Shown one piece after another: positions 1 through 10,564 of a stretch of DNA of 64,000 nt. How positions within the stretch are numbered: the stretch's first letter is position 1; every line of letters starts with the position of its first letter. Source of the stretch: Pyrenochaeta sp. MPI-SDFR-AT-0127 (taxonomy: Eukaryota; Ascomycota; Dothideomycetes; Pleosporales; Cucurbitariaceae); contig JAGTJM010000029.1 of the NCBI GenBank assembly GCA_020747015.1, forward strand, positions 62,001 to 126,000. The letters are read 5' to 3'. The translations under genes were made by a program, and so were the position numbers. The notes beneath the pieces are model-generated. The model made no database searches and was not told the origin of the DNA. It was given only the letters and a program-made list of their open reading frames with translations.

Positions 1-1862
1 TGTTTGCGATGCTTATTTTAACAAGCCGCAAACCAAGTAAACGTACGCTAGTTCTAGTCGGCATTCTCAATCCAGTGCACATCTGCGAGCTACGGGAATC
101 GGATAGCAACGTGGCTGTAGGTCGCAGTTCCCGCTTTATTCCGAACGCGTTGGTAAACATAAACATGTATATTAGAAACGTCCGCATCCAAGTTGCTAAT
201 GCGGGCATCATCGTGGGGCAACGAAAGTTAGCAGAAGGCTCATGCTATGGTCTGAGCAGCATTATTCCTTGAGTTTACCTACTCGGCGAGGCTCTCAGGG
301 TATTAGTCATCAAAGCCAACCCTGCGCGGTTGCCTACTTTTCATTTTCCTTTCGGCCCGAAATAGTTTTCAGCTCTCCGTCCACGAATGGTAAGAGTATC
401 TCACCCTTCTCTAAATATGTACTGCTTATCAATCTTCTCAACGCAATATGGGCAAACAGCCCTGTTTTACATGTCAATACAAACGCTGCTTCCAAAGCCG
501 TAGCATGCGCGGGGCTCCTCAGCCGGTGGTATGTGCAGGTATTACTATTTGACGGTACAAGGATTCGTACCAATACCGACTTGTCAATGCTTAACAGGTC
601 TGAGCTGCAGCGCCAGGCAGCGGTGTCAAAGCTTGATAGCTGAGATAAGGCGACGCTTGGCTGATATGGCGTAGAATTCGGAGCTCGGGAAGCACCTATA
701 CTCTCTCTCTAGAAAGTCCAAATCGATAAGATAACGGCCAACGGAGGGGATGCCCATAAAACGCTACAATTTACATCCTGCATGCCCATCAAGCGCATGA
801 TTAATCCCGTGTGCATTTCCATAAACATAATGTACCCTGCTGAGAAATAGATCTAAATAAAAATGAAATACAAGCTATACTTGCAGGGAGTGTCAATTTA
901 TCGCCCCGTCAAGGCTTTTGATACAGAAGGACAATCAAATATCAGTCAACACCGAAGTTTATATCGGCCTACACTATTGCGGTGTCTATCAAACCTATGT
1001 TTGCGCTTCTGATTAGGGCATAAAGTGATTCATCAAGAATTTCGATTGGGTTCACTATGTCATATCGGAAGAGCACGAACTTGTAGAGTTAGGTAACCAG
1101 ATTAAGTGGGAAAATTACCCGCAACTTGGCTATGTGTGTCCTTTGGCTTGCTAAGGGCTTATGTTTCTCTGAATGACACCGCCGACTTTCAGCGCCTTCG
1201 AATTTGATTATCACTTTCCTTACGTAGTATTTGTCCGAAATTACCAATGCAAGAATTTTGCCATTTTCGCTGACTGTGCCATGTGCTGTCATGAGCTAGC
1301 CTGCACTACACCCCATGTAAGAGCAATCGGGCCTTTGTGATCCCCAACCTAACAATCCCTACACCATGTAAGCCACAGAATAATACCGTCCTATTAGAAA
1401 AAGAACGCCAGGACTACATAAAACCCTCGTTAGCTTATAAAGAACTGAAACGGCAACTGTGGTGCGCTCTGACCTTAACGTTTGGGGCTGGTGTGCCAAA
1501 AAAGGTGAACACAACCTTGGACACTTAGATCAAGAGAAAATGATTGGTGGTAACCTTGTAAGATCCAACGGATACGATGATTGGAAACGAGCATCGATCA
1601 ATATTATACGAGCTCAAGCAGCATCAGCAGCTTACGTTCATGAACTCCTCGCCGCCGACTGTCAGAAGAACAAAATGGACAAGCCATTGTGGGAAATTGA
1701 AGTAAGCACTGTGAGCGCGACATCAGTTCTCATGTACTTAAACCCCTTCTTCCCTTGCTCCAAGGCCGCAAACTTCATCCAGTCAAAGTAGCACAGCTAG
1801 TCGAACCTCGTTCTTCATCTTGCATTATATTATTTTAACTTCAAATCTCTCCCCTCGCCAAA
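1..1862. other. gene-poor 5' stretch
   Basis: No recognisable gene. Open frames here are short (at most 133 codons), overlap on both strands and show no family motif. The longest late frame (about 1459-1791, +) ends in a 30-residue hydrophobic/Cys stretch but resembles nothing I know. The last 40 bases form the AT-rich leader of the small secreted protein gene. Confidence 0.5.
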
Positions 1863-2216
1863 ATGCGCTTTTCCATCACTTCTGCCGCCGCCATCATGGC
1901 TACTCTCTCCGCCAGTGGATCCGCCTTCGTGATTGACACCTTCAGTGGCACCAACTGCGACAGTGTCGTCCAGACAGGCGTCAATATCTGGGATAACACC
2001 TGTGCGACTTGGCCTAATGGTTTCCAGTCATTTAAGATCACGGTCTGGGGAGGCAATCATCAATACGCATACTTCTTCGCACCTGACAATTGCGGGAGCC
2101 TTCCTGGGGCCATTAAACAAGGCTATATTGATTCCACGACGAACACTTTTAGGCTGGGGCAATGTTATCATTTCAACGGTGCCTCTGCGAATGCGATTGC
2201 TTCGTACGCTAGTTGA
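1863..2216 (+). CDS. small secreted cysteine-containing protein (candidate effector)
   Basis: Intronless 117-residue protein. Residues 1-21 form a signal peptide (Arg at position 3, then an Ala/Ser/Ile/Met core, with Ala-x-Ala-like GSA before Phe22). The mature part is about 96 residues, rich in Trp, Gly and Asn, with exactly four cysteines at about 32, 47, 77 and 101, enough for two disulfides. No membrane segment or enzyme motif follows. The ATG sits in a good fungal context (gccaaaATG), with an AT-rich TATA-like tract (tgcattatattatttt) about 40 bases upstream. Proteins of this size and layout are common in the secretomes of plant-associated Pleosporales and are often studied as effectors; I do not recognise the family and assign no function. 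It lies alone in a gene-poor stretch next to a Clr5-ankyrin gene. Confidence 0.75.
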   Translation: MRFSITSAAAIMATLSASGSAFVIDTFSGTNCDSVVQTGVNIWDNTCATWPNGFQSFKITVWGGNHQYAYFFAPDNCGSLPGAIKQGYIDSTTNTFRLGQCYHFNGASANAIASYAS

Positions 2217-2690
2217 TCAATACCGTGATTCGATATGGTAAGCCCCTATGCCATGTTGCTTGAAGAGAAATTAATTGTCTCTTAAGAGTTTAGGGGCCTT
2301 GTATTCTGTCTAAAAGGAGGGGCGTGGGGAGGAAAAGAATCGTTGATTCTTGAGTGGAATGACAGTCTCTCATGTAACTTTCCTTGTATCGGTCTTATGT
2401 TGGACGTATTCCACCTCGAAATAGCGATATAGTCAATCAGAATCTAGCTGTTTCCTACGTAACCGCTTTAGTGATTGCAATGATTTTTTGGAGTTCTACT
2501 GCTGTAGCATATAGTTATCATGCTACTATAGATACCAGATTCAAAACACCATAAGATGTGAGACGCATGAGCCACAGGTTGGGCCAGCTGTTACACTCGT
2601 ACTTTCTGTCAATCTCAGTGATACCTGCCTACTTCATTACTTCTTGCTGGATAACAGCAGAGCGCCTCTACTTCGCAACGGATTCTCAAG
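2217..2690. other. intergenic
   Basis: About 470 bases between the secreted protein gene and the Clr5-ankyrin gene. AT-rich, with no open frame, repeat or RNA gene that I can support; presumably terminator and promoter sequence. Confidence 0.5.
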
Positions 2691-4923
2691 ATGCCGAACA
2701 GAGAATCCAAAGATGAATATGAGTGGGAGCTGCACAAGAATGCTATCCTTCATTGTTATATCGACGAGCACAAGCCGTTAAGCGACGTCATACAGACCAT
2801 GGCAATGCAAGGCTTCAGCAGAACGTACGTGCGTTTAATCTTTAAACCTAGTCTCGCTGAGTTTTCAGAAGGAAACCACGGTACGAACGGTCGTTTAGAA
2901 AGTGGGGTATCACCAAGAATCTTCGGAAACAGGAATGGGAGTTCATATTCAACCGCCTAGAAGAACGACAAGCCCATGGGAAGACATCAAAGGTCATAGC
3001 TCACGGTGTTTTAATCTCACAGTCCAAATTAAAGAAGCAGGGGATGAAAGAACGTCGATCTGTATTTGATCGTTGTGTATCGCGTAGGTTGAGAACCTCA
3101 GGCAAATGCCACGCTGCTTACATATCCTGACAGAATTGCAACCATCCCCACGTTCTATGACTCCGCCTGGTATCGAAGTGTTCACGCCTCGCTCTTTACC
3201 TAGTCTGGATATTGATGTTGTGAGTGAAGAACGGAATCACGGCGCAATATCGGACGAGGCTCCCACTAATAAAGATGCACCCAATGATAGACTATCAGGA
3301 TTACCTGAGCAAGGTACCGTCCTGCCAACTGTTCAGCCGGTGGAGCCTGTGAGGACAGATCACTCCAGAACACCTATTCTGACACCAAAGTCCGAGGGTG
3401 CTTTTCATACTTGGCTTCAAGAAGCATTCAAGTGGCAGCGCTTGATTATATCAAGTTCCTCAGACTCGGAAGAATTAGGAGATCTCCTAGGCACCCATTC
3501 ACTCTGTCTACTCAAGGTGAAGAACAACGTATTCCCCAATTATGGACCGTATCAAATAGGCAATGAAGCCCAGATATATACAAGAGACCTTTCTCTCCCT
3601 GCGAGTCCACTCCTTGGCCAGGTCATCTCGACTAATTCGGATTTGAAGAAGACCATAAGTGTAGTGATCGCACGTGCTCGAGATAGAGGCAATTTATTGG
3701 CTTTGAAACATGTGCTCGGACAAAACAGTCATAATCCAGGGTTTTGTGCTCAAAACCTTCTCGTGCCAGCAGCAATGGACGGAAACCTGCCACTCGTAAA
3801 GATCCTGATCAAGGCAGGAGTGCATGTTAATACACGAATGCACTGGGGCTCGCTCATCAATCAAAACTGCCCAAACGTTACTGCGCTCCAAATGGCAGTG
3901 CACAATCGCCATGAAGATATAATCATCTATCTGCTAAGCCACGGAGCAGACGATTGGCATGCAGAATACGAAGGTGCAAGCGGCTATATCCTTGGCTCCG
4001 TCCTAGACATCGTCATGGAGATGGGCAACCGCCACGAGAGGATGACTTGTCATTCTAATGCGCACATAAAAATTAGTCGGAGCATCTTGAAGACAATTCT
4101 AGAATGCAATTCCCGCACTACATTCCATTCCCAAGATATGCTTTCACGCGCTCTACGCCTTGCAATCTTGCAAGATCGGCTAGACCTCATTGATATACTG
4201 TTTGAGCATTGCTCTCGACTTTTGGATGACGTTAAATCGGAACCATGGATATTTTTAGAAGCAGCGTCAACAATTGAGAATACCTCAATGATCCAAAGTT
4301 TGACAGCACGAGGTCTCGATTTGAACGCAACAAACGTTTCTGGTCATGGCAGTGTCATGGCCGCAGCAGCCAAATGCTCGAATACACAGGTCATCACTTA
4401 TTTAATAGCTGCGCATGCTGACATTAATGGTGTGGCGCATGGGCTTGGTGACTTAGATGGTTGTCGAGCCAATCTCACCGCTTCTGAGAACAAGATACAG
4501 GGTATTCACGGAATGACAGCGTTGCACATCGCAGTTCGTAACAACGATGAGGAATTGACACGCTTGCTTCTATACCACGGAGCAAATTCAAACCAGTGCT
4601 GTCGTGTATACCCTGTGCAACTAGCAGCTTGGAACGGACATGCGGGAATTCTCCAAATGCTCATTGAAGCACATGCTGACGTCAACGCTGTCCCTTTCGA
4701 AAATGAATGCTACATCTTCGAGGATGAAACCATCAACCGAAATTGCCTGCGCGCAAATCAGAGCGCAATGAGCATTGCTTTAGAGAAAGACCATTCGATT
4801 GTCGCCAAGATCCTGCGTGATAAAGGTGCCAAAGTTGTGCTCAGGGACACAGAGGATGACGAATGGAGTGGTCTGGCTGTCCTGTGTGATGCCATTGCCT
4901 ATGAGAATGCAGCACTAGTTTGA
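2691..4923 (+). CDS. Clr5-domain ankyrin-repeat protein
   Basis: Proposed exons are 2691-2824, 2869-3083 and 3134-4923 (712 residues). Intron 1 (44 bp, GTACGT...TTTCAG) restores the Clr5 domain across residues ~8-60: the Trp-x3-Lys N-terminal helix, Lys-Pro-Leu, Met-x3-Gly-Phe, then Phe-Arg-Lys-Trp-Gly. Intron 2 (50 bp, GTAGGT...GACAG) joins this to a Pro/Ser-rich linker (SPRSMTPPGIEVFTP), which is usual in this family. The C-terminal half has several ankyrin units, e.g. around 3775-3960 (GNLPLVKILIKAGVHVN, HEDIIIYLLSHGAD), 4510-4600 (GMTALHIAVRNNDEELTRLLLYHGAN) and 4620-4690. Clr5 is a small DNA-binding-like domain named from S. pombe; in Pezizomycotina it is often fused to ankyrin repeats, with unknown biological role. 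The stop falls inside what reads as another ankyrin helix, so the protein may be shortened. Intron 2 is less certain than intron 1. Confidence 0.75.
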
Positions 4924-6424
4924 CAGCTACTCGTCGCAGTCATAAGCATCTAAGATGTGCTTTGAACATGTCGTGCGGAACACAAAGTTACTGGAAAGCA
5001 TTCTGAACTTCAATGGATATCGAACCAGATCAACCAAATCTGATACCCAAATACTTCCAATATCAACTTTATATTGCCATTCGGAATGCGGCAATAACAA
5101 TAACGAAACAGACAATTCGTCCGCTTGCGTGCAAGTCCAAACGCTCTAACTGAAGATTCCTAGGACTGGCATAGTACTTGCAAGCTTTCAGTATGCCGTG
5201 TCGCACGAAAATGCCTTTTGTATCAGGGAAATGATAGAACCAGTTTTCTTCGTGAAAGTAAGTTGCTACTCATCAGCGCTTGATAACAAACTCGGGGGTG
5301 GCCACAATATACTACCCAAGCTGACCCTGATACCAATCTTAGCCAGGTACGATGGCAGAACGGCAACAGAAACGTCAGTAGGCCTGTGATCCTGCAATGA
5401 TTTTGTGTCTGCTTGAAGCCAGTGCGGATGGGGTAGAAAGAGGTTACAATAGTCATCAGAGTAAAGTCTTCGAGGTACAGTTCAACTTCCCCCGTTCAGC
5501 TTAGTCTAGAAATAGGATCAAAATGATTGCTGAAAACACGATCATCATGTTCCACTACAGCTGCCTTTATCAACGAGCGCACTCTTTAAGCTACATCTAT
5601 TCACCAACCGTGCAAGCATGACTACCCAAATAGTGATTTTAAGTACTCACCACCTTCTCATGCAAACAGCCGGCGATAGAACTGTCCACTATAGTGCCTT
5701 GCGAGGTCGTTCTTCAGGGGCGTAACACAGGCCTATCAGATTCACGGAGAGTCGGTAAAATCTTCCTTTCTTCCGAGGTCGTGGTAGCATAGTGGAGAAG
5801 TTTGACTCCATCTCGGATTTCCGCCGATTGAAGTTTTCGGAACTCTGCCGATTGACGATCTCCTTCGGCAATAGAGGCATTCTCCAGCAGAACTCTTTAA
5901 CCGTGCCCACGATCAACGCCAGTATTTACCCTTTTCATTATTGCATTCGTCATGCTTCGCATGGGGGCACTGTCCTAGCGCACACTGATCTCGGTCCATC
6001 GCGCTGTTTCAACACAGTACCCGGTACCCACACGGCGCTTCTGTAGCTGCACATGATGTTAAAGAATCACCGCGCTGTATTTTCGCACACTGCTCTAAGC
6101 TAGACTAACTCCTCTGAGTAGGGCTTCCGCTACCTCTACCGGCCACCAAGGTACCCCGCGTGTTACCCCAGCATCTCAAGGGCCAACTTTAAACACCGGA
6201 CCTTATTAGTCCGTTGCCCGAAAACTCATTGTAACCCAGAGTGTCCGCGAATCTAGATATGTTTTGGGCAGGTGAGAGTATAGCTAAATGTTGTATCTGG
6301 AGTTTTCTCCGGAGACCAGTTTTCCCAGCTGGTATGGGCAAATATTTATATTGATAGAGCCCTCTTCTCCTGGAGAAGCAGTCATATAACGCAGGGGTAA
6401 CGAAGTACTAGTGTTGTCTTCGCC
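4924..6424. other. intergenic, possible ankyrin 3' remnant
   Basis: About 1.5 kb. Directly after the ankyrin gene stop, the same frame continues for nine residues in ankyrin style (QLLVAVISI) before the next stop. The rest has only short overlapping frames. The last ~120 bases are the GH43 promoter, with a TATA-like AATATTTATA at 6341-6350 and two palindromes listed separately. Confidence 0.45.
6306..6378 (+). promoter_or_regulatory. two TCTCC/GGAGA palindromes and TATA-like box upstream of GH43 gene
   Basis: A perfect 10-bp palindrome TCTCCGGAGA lies at 6306-6315. A 15-bp inverted repeat CTTCTCC-T-GGAGAAG lies at 6364-6378. They are 58 bases apart start to start and flank the TATA-like AATATTTATA (6341-6350). 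The shared half-site TCTCC/GGAGA suggests a dimeric regulator, which is inference. They do not match the XlnR (GGCTAA) or AraR-type sites as I know them. Confidence 0.35.
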
Positions 6425-8446
6425 ATGCGCCTACATCATCTCCTGTCTGTCCTAACGCTAGGCGCCGTTTCGTGTGTCTCAGCACAAAGCTCCTCCTACG
6501 AAGGCTATGTCTTTGCTTATTTCACTGGCAACTCTCGTGCAGGAGAAAAGATATTCCTAGCCGCCAGTAATGGCAACAATGCGCTTGATTGGACAGAACT
6601 CAATAATGGCCAGCCGATTATCACTTCTACCAAAGGGACCACTGGGTTGCGCGACCCCTTTCTCATTCGCTCCCATGAAGGCGACAAATTCTTCCTCATT
6701 GCAACAGACCTGTCAATTGGCTCTGGTACTTCCTGGGGTGCTTCTGTCAGAACTGGGAGTCGGTACATTGAAGTCTGGGAGTCTACAGATCTAAAGAACT
6801 GGAGCGAGCAGAGGCATGTTCTTGTATCTCCACCAGAGGCCGGAAATACTTGGGCACCAGAGGCGTATTACGACACAGATATCAATGCTTACGTCGTATT
6901 CTGGGCATCTTCAATATATAGCGCGGATGATACGAACCATACAGGCGCGACTTACCACCGAATGCTGTACGCTACCACCACGGACTTTATCACATTCAGC
7001 CCCACGACTGTGTGGCAAGATGCAGGCACATCAAGGATAGATTCTACAGTGATCAAATCAAACGACGTCTTCTATCGTTTCACGAAAGATGAAGGTGCAA
7101 GCGGAACTGGGTGCAGCGACATCATTCAAGAGCGCTCGTCTTCTCTTCTAGGGAGCCTTGACACCTGGACAATCACCACCAGCTGCATCGGCCGTAATGC
7201 AGGTTTGGGTGCTGTTGAAGGACCTACAATCTTCAAATCTAATCCAGGGGATGTTCATGGCGAGAAGTTTTATCTCTTTGTAGACGAGTACAACGGCCGG
7301 GGTTACGTTCCACTGGAAACCACAGATATCAGCAACCCACAGTGGAAGGTTTCCGCCTCGTACAAGCTGCCTACAAGCCCACGTCATGGAACCGTTGTTC
7401 CAGTCACCGCAGCCGAGCTCGCTGGCCTGACTAGCAGCGCGAGCACCACCGAGTCTTCCAGAGTAAAGCCAAAGATGACCGTAAGAAGGAAGAACAAGGA
7501 TACAATGTCTGCTCGCGCGGCTTCCGGCAATCCCATCCTACCAGACTATTATGCCGATCCGAACATTGCCGTTTGGGACGACACTTACTACATCTACGCC
7601 ACAACTGACGGCTTCCCCGGCTGGGGTGGAAAAGAGTTTTACGTCTGGAAATCACCAGATCTTGTGAACTGGGCCAGGGGCTCAACGCCATTTTTGACAC
7701 TTAACGGAACAAGCGGCAATGTCCCATGGGCAACGGGAAATGCCTGGGCTCCAACCATCATCTCGCGTAACGGCGCTTACTACTTCTACTTCAGCGGTCA
7801 CCATGTTACTCTGAACAGGAAGACTATCGGTGTCGCCTCTGCCCCATCTCCAGAAGGCCCTTTTACGGCGCAGCCAAACGCCATGATCCTCAACAACGAA
7901 GCGATAACAAGCGGCCAGGCCATTGATCCCGCTGCGTTCCTCGATCCACAAACGGGCAAATACTGGTTGCTATGGGGCAACGGAAGACCTGTCATGGCTG
8001 AGTTAAGTGACGACATGCTTTCCATCAAGCAAGATACTCTGCAAGCAGTATCTGGACTTGTCAATTTCCGTGAAGGTTCGTTCCCTGTTTACAGGAATGG
8101 GATTTACCACCTTACATACTCCATCGACGATACGGGATCGGAGAATTATCGCGTTGGATATGCAACTGCGACGGCTATTACTGGGCCATGGACATACCAA
8201 GGTGTGGTGTTGCAGAAGGATACAGCACAAGGGATTTTAGGAACTGGTCATAACTCTGTTCTCAATGTACCAGGAACAGACGATTGGTACATTGTGTATC
8301 ATCGTTTTGGAATTCCTGGTGGTGATGGAACACACCGAGTAACGTGTATTGATCGACTGACATTTGATGCGACTTCGGGGCTTATACAGGTAGTGGCGCC
8401 GACACTCACAGGAGTCGATCCGCAACCCGTTCCTAAGGAGCAATAG
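6425..8446 (+). CDS. secreted protein with two GH43 glycoside hydrolase domains
   Basis: Intronless 673-residue protein with a clear signal peptide (1-20, ending VSA before Gln21). Two five-bladed-propeller GH43 domains follow in tandem. In domain 1 (~25-335) the expected acidic residues are present: Asp77 in RDPF, Asp206 in RIDS and Glu265 in VEGP. In domain 2 (~365-665) they are Asp378 in ADPN, Asp501 in IDPAAF and Glu550 in REGSF, and the His-containing GTGHNS motif is near 609. GH43 enzymes remove arabinose or xylose from plant polysaccharides (arabinofuranosidase, xylosidase, arabinanase). The exact subfamilies and substrates cannot be told from sequence by eye. The ~30-residue linker is Ser/Thr then Lys/Arg rich and has a dibasic VRRK at about 352-355, a possible Kex2-type site. 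It probably acts outside the cell on hemicellulose or pectin side chains. Both catalytic sets look complete. Confidence 0.92.
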   Translation: MRLHHLLSVLTLGAVSCVSAQSSSYEGYVFAYFTGNSRAGEKIFLAASNGNNALDWTELNNGQPIITSTKGTTGLRDPFLIRSHEGDKFFLIATDLSIGSGTSWGASVRTGSRYIEVWESTDLKNWSEQRHVLVSPPEAGNTWAPEAYYDTDINAYVVFWASSIYSADDTNHTGATYHRMLYATTTDFITFSPTTVWQDAGTSRIDSTVIKSNDVFYRFTKDEGASGTGCSDIIQERSSSLLGSLDTWTITTSCIGRNAGLGAVEGPTIFKSNPGDVHGEKFYLFVDEYNGRGYVPLETTDISNPQWKVSASYKLPTSPRHGTVVPVTAAELAGLTSSASTTESSRVKPKMTVRRKNKDTMSARAASGNPILPDYYADPNIAVWDDTYYIYATTDGFPGWGGKEFYVWKSPDLVNWARGSTPFLTLNGTSGNVPWATGNAWAPTIISRNGAYYFYFSGHHVTLNRKTIGVASAPSPEGPFTAQPNAMILNNEAITSGQAIDPAAFLDPQTGKYWLLWGNGRPVMAELSDDMLSIKQDTLQAVSGLVNFREGSFPVYRNGIYHLTYSIDDTGSENYRVGYATATAITGPWTYQGVVLQKDTAQGILGTGHNSVLNVPGTDDWYIVYHRFGIPGGDGTHRVTCIDRLTFDATSGLIQVVAPTLTGVDPQPVPKEQ

Positions 8447-9401
8447 GCACTCTTGGTTTAGTATGCGCAAATAAGTTTATAGTGGATGAAATGAAATGAA
8501 ATCACATATTCTGATATGCTTGTACTTTGCCAATGGGCGGCATTGCAGTCTTGATTGTCTGTAGGATATTGTGGATCACAGCGCCCATCGCCCTTGCTCG
8601 TACCCATATACAATTTGGAGGTGGCATTCTTTCAAGTCGAAACAAGGCCAGGGGACTTGTTGAAATTATCCCCGATACTGCAAACAATCTTCCTATGGAT
8701 GGAATTGCGGTCGCGTGCGATATCTTTGCGTCAGTTCAAGTGTAAGTTGTGTTCTATGAGAACAAGACCGACGCCACTATGCAATTTATGTCAAGCTCCT
8801 TAGTGTGTATTGAGTATAGGCTGAGTTGTATTTGTCTGTTCAAGTGGAAGAGATATCGACGTGAAGGGGCGTAGAATGGGAATAAGGCTTCTCCAAGATT
8901 TACGATTATTTGAACAAGGTATATTCTGGCAGGACATGATCCAGTCCTGCGTGGAGCATGAGATGTTGTGGCTCGTCAAGTAAACACTTGCGCTGAATAG
9001 GTACAGTACCGCTATTTGGGTGCCAAACGAGGGTGGCAGGTGTAGTGGAAGACAGGGGACCGGTCAGATTCTATGATAGGAAAGACTCGACTTGCATAAT
9101 TCGCTCACTTGAACTGCCCTATCCCCAAACGATAGCGTGTAAGATGGCGGATACTATCATTGCGCCATTCGCACCGGCTGACGAGCTTAATTCAGCCTTC
9201 CCAAAGCAGAGAGCGTAAAACGAGGCTTACAATTGTGTAGTGCAACGAGACTTCTCTTGCAAGATAATTGTAGCCTTGGGTGCCATCGCTCAGTACCGCC
9301 TGAATAAGCCGTACGCTATACAATCAGCGTTCCAGAGAATCTGGATCGAATGAGAGAGCTGCCCACTCTCAAATGCAGTTTTTACAGTCTGCTGCTGCTC
9401 A
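8447..9401. other. intergenic
   Basis: About 950 bases between the GH43 gene and the 3' end of the minus-strand ubiquitin-like gene. Only short overlapping frames and nothing recognisable. Probably terminators of the two converging genes. Confidence 0.5.
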
Positions 9402-9983
9402 TCATCCCTCGAATTCTCTTCCACCGCCGACATCAGTCTCATTTTCGACTCCATATGCATCTTCAAAGCTCGCCAGTCTGACGCCCCACATATTAGCTCC
9501 CTTGTCAGCACTTCTTTCCTCAAGATCAACGTCCATGTCCTCGCTGCCGTCCCAGATGCCGTCGCCTGCCCATCTGAACGCCAGAACTGCACCGTCTTTC
9601 AACCCCGCTCCTTTGGGACAGTCTTTGACATTCGCTGCACTCGCCGTAGCGCCACCATTTGGTTTCCTGCTTGCTTTTGCTTTGCCTTTGCCCTTGCCCC
9701 CTTCCTCATCGTCCTCGATCTCTGGATATTCCCACTCGCCAAGTTGGAAGCCTTCGTGCGCGTCGTTGATGTTGACTGGTCGACCAAATTGGATGTCTGA
9801 CGGTGTCGAGGGCAGCGGTATTGATTCGCCGGTTTCTGAGTCCTTCAGGCCAGTCTCTTGTAGTGCGTCGTAGAGATATGACTTGATTGTTGTGAAGGTG
9901 TGTAATGGGTCAACATGTAAAAGGACGGTGGTCTTGCGGGATTTGAGACGGAGCGTCCAAGTCTGTGGTGATGGTGTAGCCAT
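9402..9983 (-). CDS. conserved fungal protein with ubiquitin-like N-terminal region
   Basis: 193 residues from ATG 9983; the open frame runs on upstream to 10304, but that part looks non-coding (low-complexity, no conserved start). The N-terminal ~60 residues (TWTLRLKSRKTTVLLHVDP, then a helix with SYLYDALQETG) have the beta-hairpin plus helix pattern of a ubiquitin-like fold. A block around residues 62-80 (PSTPSDIQFGRPVNINDAHE) and the later GLKDGAVLAFRW remind me of an uncharacterised protein conserved across Pezizomycotina. Between them is an acidic then Lys/Gly-rich linker (~90-120), and the C-terminus is acidic. Function unknown; the ubiquitin-like call is inference from pattern. It shares a 581-bp divergent promoter with the Tim17-like gene, a common arrangement for housekeeping genes. 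Confidence 0.75.
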   Translation of the reverse strand: MATPSPQTWTLRLKSRKTTVLLHVDPLHTFTTIKSYLYDALQETGLKDSETGESIPLPSTPSDIQFGRPVNINDAHEGFQLGEWEYPEIEDDEEGGKGKGKAKASRKPNGGATASAANVKDCPKGAGLKDGAVLAFRWAGDGIWDGSEDMDVDLEERSADKGANMWGVRLASFEDAYGVENETDVGGGREFEG

Positions 9984-10564
9984 GGCGAATATAATTAAAT
10001 GCAGAAGAGAGGACGTCGTATTCGAACAAAACGGTGATGCGTTCTTGTCCCTTAACTCCTTCACAGCGCGAACGGCGGTATCGATCGTTGTTCGCGTCTT
10101 CGTGGACACGATGAGGTGATATGACGCGTCTTTTCTATGTCGAGGAGGCGGTAGTAAGTTCGTGAAGAGATATCGAGTGTATGAACGCGCTCTTGCCAAA
10201 GTTATGGAGGGGTAGGTGGGGTTGAGGAAAGCGCGACCTGAGCCACACCAAATCCCTGTAAAATATACATCTTGGCACTTTTCAAGCTTGATCATGAGAT
10301 CCAAGCTCCATGAATCTTTAATTCACCACCTCAAAACTGCCACGCCTAGTAATTAGCCATGAAATCAAATCAATTGTCTCGCATACAATTCTGAGAAGCG
10401 GCACAAGGCTACGCCTGCCACTCAATCGTCCACCATCTGCCACAGTCATCCAAACCACCTCCGCAGCACCTCCGCATCAATCGCATAGCTGCAGGAACAT
10501 CAATTCACGCTCCCATCGTCACAACCTCCAAACACGCCCATAAAAGGGCCTTAAAACCTTCACA
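9984..10564. promoter_or_regulatory. divergent intergenic promoter region
   Basis: 581 bases separate the two divergent start codons (9983 minus, 10565 plus). No TATA box is obvious. The stretch is pyrimidine-rich toward the plus gene, as in many fungal housekeeping promoters. The minus open frame that spans part of it lacks any conserved feature. Confidence 0.45.

Noticed and set aside
9984..10304. Upstream extension of the ubiquitin-like gene to 300 codons
   Set aside because: The added residues have no conserved feature, and ATG 9983 directly precedes the conserved N-terminal block.
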